Assembly (NCBI RefSeq): GCF_000735365.1
Contig: NZ_JMPL01000023.1
Span: 1 to 50,112 of the forward strand
Origin: Kluyvera ascorbata ATCC 33433
GTDB lineage: Bacteria > Pseudomonadota > Gammaproteobacteria > Enterobacterales > Enterobacteriaceae
Reading direction: 5' to 3'
DNA: 50,112 nucleotides
The notes under the pieces were generated by a model. That model was given only the letters and a program-made list of their open reading frames with translations, had not been told where the DNA came from and did not search any database. The translations under genes and the position numbers were made by a program. Positions 45,981-50,112 of this stretch are shown here, in pieces. Numbering within the stretch: position 1 is the first letter of the stretch; each line of letters starts with the position of its first letter.

Positions 45981-46925
45981 TCACGACGCCGCGCTAACCG
46001 CGCCTTCCCCATTCGCCGCATCCTGCGGTTTTGACACCGTGCGGCTTTTACTGCCATCCACCCCAACGGCAATCTCCCCTTCCACCGTCACCCGGCGCAC
46101 CACGCGCGGCTGGGTGCCGTAGTCGTTGACCGCGTAGTGTTGGGTGCTGCGGTTATCCCAAATCACCAAGTCGCCCTGCTGCCACTGCCAGCGCACGGTG
46201 TTGTCAAGGCGGGTGATGCGGTTTTGCAGCAGCTCGAATAACTGTGCGGACTCCCGCGAGCTGAAGCCCACCAGCCGTTTGACAAAGTGCCCGAGTAACA
46301 ACGCACGTTCGCCGCTGACCGGGTGGACGTGCACCACCGGGTGTTCAGCTTCCCATACCGAAGAGACAAACACCTTCTGGTGATGCGCCAGGCGGTGGCT
46401 TTCAACGACAACGCGTTCAGCGCCGTAGTCATAGTCGTTGCTGTGCACCGCGCGCAGGGTGTCGACGAAGCGCTTAAGCGTCTCCGGCAGCTGTTCGTAG
46501 GCGCGGGCGGTGTTGGCCCACACGGTGTCGCCGCCGTATTCCGGGATAGTGACGCCGCGCAGGATGGAAATTTTCGGGAAGGCGTCAACGAAGGTGACGT
46601 CGGTGTGCCAGGAGTCGGCGCGGCCGCCGCCTTTCGAGGCGTCGAGTTCGAACAGTTTGGTGCCTTCCGGCGCAGGGACGGTGGGATGGGCGACAATCTT
46701 ACCGAAGCGCGCGCCGAAGGCCTGATGCTCGGCATCGGTCAGGTGTGCCTGCTGGCGGAAGAACAGCACTTTGTATTTGACCAGCGCCGCGTCGAGCTGG
46801 GCGAAGGTGTCGGCATCCAGGTCGGCGGAAAGGCGAATGTCGCGGATCTCCGCGCCGATATTGCCCGCCACGCGGCGAAGATTTAATAAAGGAAAATCAG
46901 TATCAGCAGTGTTCACAGCAGTCAT
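45981..46925 (-). CDS. AtsK/TauD-like Fe(II)/2-oxoglutarate dioxygenase
   Basis: This 314-residue enzyme of the TauD/TfdA family has the iron ligands WHTDVTF (HxD) near residue 107 and a distal histidine in NRSTQHYAVNDYGTQPRVVRRVT. The blocks ILRGVTIPEYGGDTVWANT and EHPVVHVHPVSGERALLLGHFVKR match the alkylsulfatase AtsK of Pseudomonas putida more closely than taurine dioxygenase. It likely cleaves alkyl sulfate esters to an aldehyde and sulfate for sulfur nutrition. No transporter gene is beside it. GGGG precedes the ATG. Confidence 0.88.
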   Translation of the reverse strand: MTAVNTADTDFPLLNLRRVAGNIGAEIRDIRLSADLDADTFAQLDAALVKYKVLFFRQQAHLTDAEHQAFGARFGKIVAHPTVPAPEGTKLFELDASKGGGRADSWHTDVTFVDAFPKISILRGVTIPEYGGDTVWANTARAYEQLPETLKRFVDTLRAVHSNDYDYGAERVVVESHRLAHHQKVFVSSVWEAEHPVVHVHPVSGERALLLGHFVKRLVGFSSRESAQLFELLQNRITRLDNTVRWQWQQGDLVIWDNRSTQHYAVNDYGTQPRVVRRVTVEGEIAVGVDGSKSRTVSKPQDAANGEGAVSAAS

Positions 46926-47069
46926 GATGGCGCCCCTTTAACATCGTCAGAAGCCCGAATATAGAAATATTCCAGCGGGTCACAAAGTCGAGTTTGTGAT
47001 ATTGATAGGTCGCAGATGGGATTGCATTATTCGGCATTGAGCCGCCCCGGGGAAAATACAGGAGCCACA

Positions 47070-47312
47070 ATGACCACGGAAATCACCCTTACCCCCGCCG
47101 AGCGCGAGAAGCTGCGCGATCGGCTGACCGACTACTGCGCCAAACAGTTCGACCTCGAGCTGGAGCAGTTCGACGCGGAGTTCTTTATCGATTTTATTAT
47201 CGAGAATCTGGGGCCGGCCTTTTACAACGCCGGGATTGATGAGGCGATTCGCACCCACTTTGCGTGGAGCGAGCGCATTCAGGAAGAGATGGAACTGAAG
47301 AAAATTCTATGA
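47070..47312 (+). CDS. DUF2164 family protein
   Basis: This 80-residue acidic, helical protein (LTPAEREKLRDRLTDYCAKQFDLELEQFDAEFFIDFIIENLGPAFYNAGID is the core; key block FDAEFFIDFI) matches DUF2164. No function is known. GGAG precedes the ATG at 47070. Its stop overlaps the next GNAT gene (ATGA), so the two form a coupled pair. Confidence 0.85.
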   Translation: MTTEITLTPAEREKLRDRLTDYCAKQFDLELEQFDAEFFIDFIIENLGPAFYNAGIDEAIRTHFAWSERIQEEMELKKIL

Positions 47313-47779
47313 GTTCACAGCACATTATTCGTTCTTTACGCGACCATCCCGAGCAGATGGAGGCGGTTATCGCCTATTTCCAGCAACAGTGGGCGTCGGA
47401 AGAATCGATGATGGTTTACGACGACGCGCTGCGCCGCACGCCGGGGGCGAAAAATCCGCTGCCGCAGTGGTACTGGTTGCAGGACGGCGATCGGATCATC
47501 GGCTGCGCGGGGTTGATTGCTAACGATTTTATCAGCCGCGGCGAGCTGTATCCGTGGCTGTGCGCGCTGTACATCGAGCCGGAATACCGTCAGCAGGGGT
47601 TGGCCCGCCGGCTGATTGAGCATATCGCCCGGCACGCCCACACGCTGGGGTTTAGCCAGCTGCATCTGTGCACCGACATCGACGGGTTTTACGAGAAATC
47701 AGGGTTCATATTTAACGGGTTAGGCTACCATCCGTGGGGAGAATCTTCCCGGGTTTACAGCCGAGAGCTGGGGGTATGA
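47309..47779 (+). CDS. GNAT-family N-acetyltransferase
   Basis: This 156-residue GNAT protein has the acetyl-CoA loop RQQGLARRLIEH, a preceding beta-4 strand LCALYIEPEY, and FYEKSGFIF near the C-terminus. It is translationally coupled to the DUF2164 gene by ATGA. The start at 47309 was chosen for that overlap. Substrate unknown. Confidence 0.87.
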   Translation: MSSQHIIRSLRDHPEQMEAVIAYFQQQWASEESMMVYDDALRRTPGAKNPLPQWYWLQDGDRIIGCAGLIANDFISRGELYPWLCALYIEPEYRQQGLARRLIEHIARHAHTLGFSQLHLCTDIDGFYEKSGFIFNGLGYHPWGESSRVYSRELGV

Positions 47780-47788
47780 TCAACAAAA

Positions 47789-47812
47789 CCATATTTTAAA
47801 TATGGGTATAAT
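47789..47812 (+). promoter_or_regulatory. yjiM promoter region with palindrome
   Basis: A perfect palindrome CCATATTT-T-AAATATGG (47789-47805) abuts a TATAAT -10 box (47807-47812) 45 bases before the yjiM start. A good -35 box is not seen, which suggests an activator- or repressor-controlled promoter with the palindrome as operator. Confidence 0.5.
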
Positions 47813-47856
47813 GGCGACTTATTTTATCGTCTCCCGTGTTACGGGGAAGGAAAATC

Positions 47857-49008
47857 ATGTCGCTTATCACCGATCTACCCGCCATTTTCGATCAGTTCTC
47901 CGAAGCCCGCCAGAAAGGCTTTCTTACCGTTATGGATCTCAAAGAGCAGGGTACGCCGCTGGTCGGCACCTACTGCACCTTTATGCCGCAGGAGATCCCG
48001 ATGGCGGCGGGCGCGGTCGTCGTGTCGCTGTGCTCTACGTCGGATGAAACTATTGAAGAAGCGGAGAAAGACCTGCCGCGCAATCTGTGCCCGCTAATCA
48101 AAAGCAGCTACGGCTTTGGCAAAACCGACAAATGCCCCTACTTCTACTTCTCCGATCTGGTGGTCGGTGAAACCACCTGCGACGGCAAAAAGAAGATGTA
48201 CGAGTACATGGCCGAGTTTAAGCCAGTGCACGTAATGCAGCTGCCGAACAGCGCCGCCGACGCGGCTTCCCGCGCGCTGTGGAAGACGGAAATCCTGCGT
48301 CTTCAGCAGGCGGTTGAAGCACGTTTTGGCACGCAAATTACCGAAGCATCGCTGCGCGAGGCGATCGCCCTCAAGAACCGCGAGCGCCGGGCGCTGGCCA
48401 ATTTCTACCGCGTCGGGCAGCTCAATCCACCGGCGTTAAGCGGCAGCGACATTCTGAAAGTGGTGTATGGCGCAACCTTCCGCTTCGATAAAGAGGCGCT
48501 GATTGATGAGCTGAACGGCATGGCCGAGCGCGTGCGTCAGGAGTGGGAAAACGGCAAACGGCTGGATGCCCGCCCGCGCATTCTGATCACCGGCTGCCCA
48601 ATTGGCGGAGCGGCGGAGAAAGTGGTGAAAGCCATCGAGGACAACGGCGGCTGGGTGGTGGGCTATGAAAACTGTACCGGCGCGAAGGCCACCGAGCGCT
48701 GCGTGGACGAAGACGGCGACGTCTACGACGCGCTGACCGATAAATACCTCGCCATTGGCTGCTCGTGCATCTCACCCAACGACCAGCGCCTGACCCTGCT
48801 CAGCCAGATGGTTGAAGAGTATCAGGCCGACGGCGTCGTCGACGTGATTTTGCAGGCCTGTCATACCTATGCCGTTGAATCAATGACCATTAAACGCCAT
48901 GTACGCCAGCAGCACAACATTCCCTATATCGCCATCGAGACCGACTACTCGACCGCCGACATCGGCCAGTTGAGTACCCGTGTCGCGGCGTTTATTGAAA
49001 TGCTGTAG
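47857..49008 (+). CDS. yjiM: YjiM, double-cubane / 2-hydroxyacyl-CoA dehydratase D-like protein
   Basis: This 383-residue protein is the same length as E. coli YjiM. It belongs to the 2-hydroxyglutaryl-CoA dehydratase D family and, more closely, to the double-cubane cluster proteins. Candidate cluster cysteines are in TYCTFMP, RNLCPLIKSS, TDKCPYFYF, GCPIGG, GCSCISPN and ACHTYAVES. With an ATP-dependent activator such proteins perform low-potential reductions. GAAGGAAA lies before the ATG. The natural substrate is unknown. Confidence 0.93.
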   Translation: MSLITDLPAIFDQFSEARQKGFLTVMDLKEQGTPLVGTYCTFMPQEIPMAAGAVVVSLCSTSDETIEEAEKDLPRNLCPLIKSSYGFGKTDKCPYFYFSDLVVGETTCDGKKKMYEYMAEFKPVHVMQLPNSAADAASRALWKTEILRLQQAVEARFGTQITEASLREAIALKNRERRALANFYRVGQLNPPALSGSDILKVVYGATFRFDKEALIDELNGMAERVRQEWENGKRLDARPRILITGCPIGGAAEKVVKAIEDNGGWVVGYENCTGAKATERCVDEDGDVYDALTDKYLAIGCSCISPNDQRLTLLSQMVEEYQADGVVDVILQACHTYAVESMTIKRHVRQQHNIPYIAIETDYSTADIGQLSTRVAAFIEML

Positions 49009-49016
49009 GAGCGCTT

Positions 49017-49778
49017 GTGACGTTTTCAATAGGTATTGATTCAGGCTCCACTGCGACCAAAGGCATTTTGCTGGAAGACGGCGTGATTCGCCGCCGCTTC
49101 CTCGCACCCACGCCGTTTCGCCCCGCCGATGCGATTGTTGAGGCATGGGAAACGCTGCGCGCCGGGCTGGAAGTGCGGCCATTTTTGACGCTGACCGGTT
49201 ACGGCCGCCAGCTGGTTAATTTTGCCGACAAGCAGGTGACGGAAATCTCCTGTCACGGGCGCGGCGCACGGCTGCTGCTGCCGGAAACCCGTACGGTGAT
49301 TGATATCGGCGGTCAGGATAGCAAAGTGATCCAGTTGGATGACGACGGCAACCTCACCGATTTCCTGATGAACGACAAGTGCGCGGCAGGTACCGGGCGT
49401 TTTCTGGAAGTGATATCGCGCACGCTGGGGGCCAGCGTCGAGCAGCTTGATGCGCTGACCGCAGGCGTGGAGCCACACATGATTACCAGCATGTGCACGG
49501 TGTTTGCCGAATCCGAAGTAATTAGCCTGCGCTCCGCGGGCGTCCCGCCGGAGGCGATTCTGGCGGGGGTGGTTAACGCGATGGCGCGACGCAGCGCCAA
49601 CTTTATCGGCCGACTGTCGGCACAGTGGCCGCTGCTGTTTACCGGTGGCGTTAGCCACTGCGCGGCGTTTGGGCGGATGCTGTCAGCGCACGTGAACATG
49701 CCGGTGCACACGCATCCCGACGCGCAGTTTGCCGGGGCGATTGGCGCGGCGATGATTGGGCAACGGGCGAGAAAATGA
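49017..49778 (+). CDS. yjiL: YjiL, ATP-dependent activator (BcrAD/BadFG family)
   Basis: This 253-residue protein starts with a GTG at 49017. The ASKHA ATPase phosphate loop IGIDSGSTATKG, the second motif VIDIGGQDSKVI, and the [4Fe-4S] cysteines in NDKCAAGTGRFLE and SMCTVFAESE are all present. Activators of this family couple ATP hydrolysis to electron transfer into the dehydratase or double-cubane partner, here YjiM, whose gene ends 8 bases upstream. It overlaps the DUF3343 gene (ATGA). Confidence 0.95.
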   Translation: MTFSIGIDSGSTATKGILLEDGVIRRRFLAPTPFRPADAIVEAWETLRAGLEVRPFLTLTGYGRQLVNFADKQVTEISCHGRGARLLLPETRTVIDIGGQDSKVIQLDDDGNLTDFLMNDKCAAGTGRFLEVISRTLGASVEQLDALTAGVEPHMITSMCTVFAESEVISLRSAGVPPEAILAGVVNAMARRSANFIGRLSAQWPLLFTGGVSHCAAFGRMLSAHVNMPVHTHPDAQFAGAIGAAMIGQRARK

Positions 49779-50026
49779 CGGAGTATCTGTTTTTGTTCCA
49801 CTCGACGCTGGGCGTGGTGCAAACCCGCAAGGCGCTCCAGGCCGCAGAGATATCCTTCCGGGTGGCGGATATTCCGCGCCAGCTTCGCGGCGGCTGCGGG
49901 CTGTGTATTTATCTGCATTGCGAGGAAGGCAGCGAGCTGCGCTGGGTGATGCCCGGCGCAACGGAGAGTATTTATCGCTGCGGCGAGGGGGTCACGTTGT
50001 TGCATACGTTCCCGGGCAATGAATAA
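49775..50026 (+). CDS. DUF3343 family protein
   Basis: This 83-residue protein is of the DUF3343 (putative Se/S carrier-like) family: TEYLFLFHSTLGVVQTRKALQAA and a central GGCGLCIYLHC with a CxxC. Coupling to yjiL by ATGA suggests that it serves the YjiM-YjiL system, perhaps in sulfur or cluster handling; that is inference from position. Confidence 0.82.
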   Translation: MTEYLFLFHSTLGVVQTRKALQAAEISFRVADIPRQLRGGCGLCIYLHCEEGSELRWVMPGATESIYRCGEGVTLLHTFPGNE

Positions 50027-50041
50027 CGACTGAGATGTGCC

Positions 50042-50066
50042 CCCTCTCCCTTTTTAAGGGAGAGGG
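50042..50066. repeat. Inverted repeat with GGGTGAGGG tail
   Basis: CCCTCTCCCTT (50042-50052), TTT, AAGGGAGAGGG (50056-50066), followed by TTGGGGTGAGGG. This form recurs in many proteobacterial genomes as a dispersed palindromic unit, and it can also terminate the yjiL operon. Confidence 0.7.
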
Positions 50067-50112
50067 TTGGGGTGAGGGTTAGTTCACGGTAGCAGACAGA
50101 ATTTAGGCATCC

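Overview
The window is chromosomal DNA from a member of the Enterobacteriaceae. Gene order follows the E. coli/Salmonella stretch from the leu tRNA genes through yjjZ, fhuF, bglJ-yjjQ, yjjP-yjjB, dnaT-dnaC, yjjA, opgB, tsr, btsT-yjiX-yjiA, yjiS, yjiR, hsd, symE to yjiM-yjiL. A chromosomal penicillin G acylase very close to the Kluyvera and E. coli enzymes, together with a pobA-pobR pair, suggests Kluyvera or a near relative; this genus call is an inference from remembered protein sequences, not a measured identity.

Layout. (1) 1-2.6 kb: tRNA-Leu(CAG), yjjZ and fhuF, each iron gene with its own Fur box, with a membrane GGDEF cyclase between them. (2) 2.6-8.5 kb: an orphan PTS EIIC, a YbaK-type deacylase, the LuxR-type regulators bglJ and yjjQ, and the 4-hydroxybenzoate pair pobA-pobR. 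(3) 8.7-14.4 kb: conserved core yjjP-yjjB (succinate export), dnaT-dnaC (primosome), yjjA, opgB. (4) 14.6-21.8 kb: an accessory Csu-like (spore-coat-U) chaperone-usher pilus operon, preceded by an EAL-domain/LuxR regulator pair and followed by a ToxR-like MarT/FidL pair. (5) 21.8-29 kb: GNAT, tsr with a clear sigma-28 promoter, an Ldh_2 oxidoreductase, and btsT-yjiX-yjiA with a CRP site and three BtsR half-sites. (6) 29.2-35.6 kb: YfaZ-like outer membrane protein, Sad-like aldehyde dehydrogenase, penicillin G acylase, an AraC regulator and a LysE exporter. (7) 35.6-46 kb: yjiS, yjiR, a cN-I type nucleotidase, then an immigration-control island: a type IB hsdR (broken by a +1 frameshift), hsdM, hsdS, the SOS toxin symE with its probable antisense RNA, and a PD-(D/E)XK (NucS/DUF91) nuclease. 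(8) 46-50 kb: an AtsK-like dioxygenase, DUF2164-GNAT, and the yjiM-yjiL-DUF3343 double-cubane reductase operon.

The most distinctive content is the self-regulated pilus locus, the restriction island with an interrupted translocase gene beside intact methylase and specificity genes, and several cleanly readable regulatory sites (Fur, FliA, CRP, BtsR, LexA) together with unexplained palindromes at 4150, 8585, 20513 and 47789.
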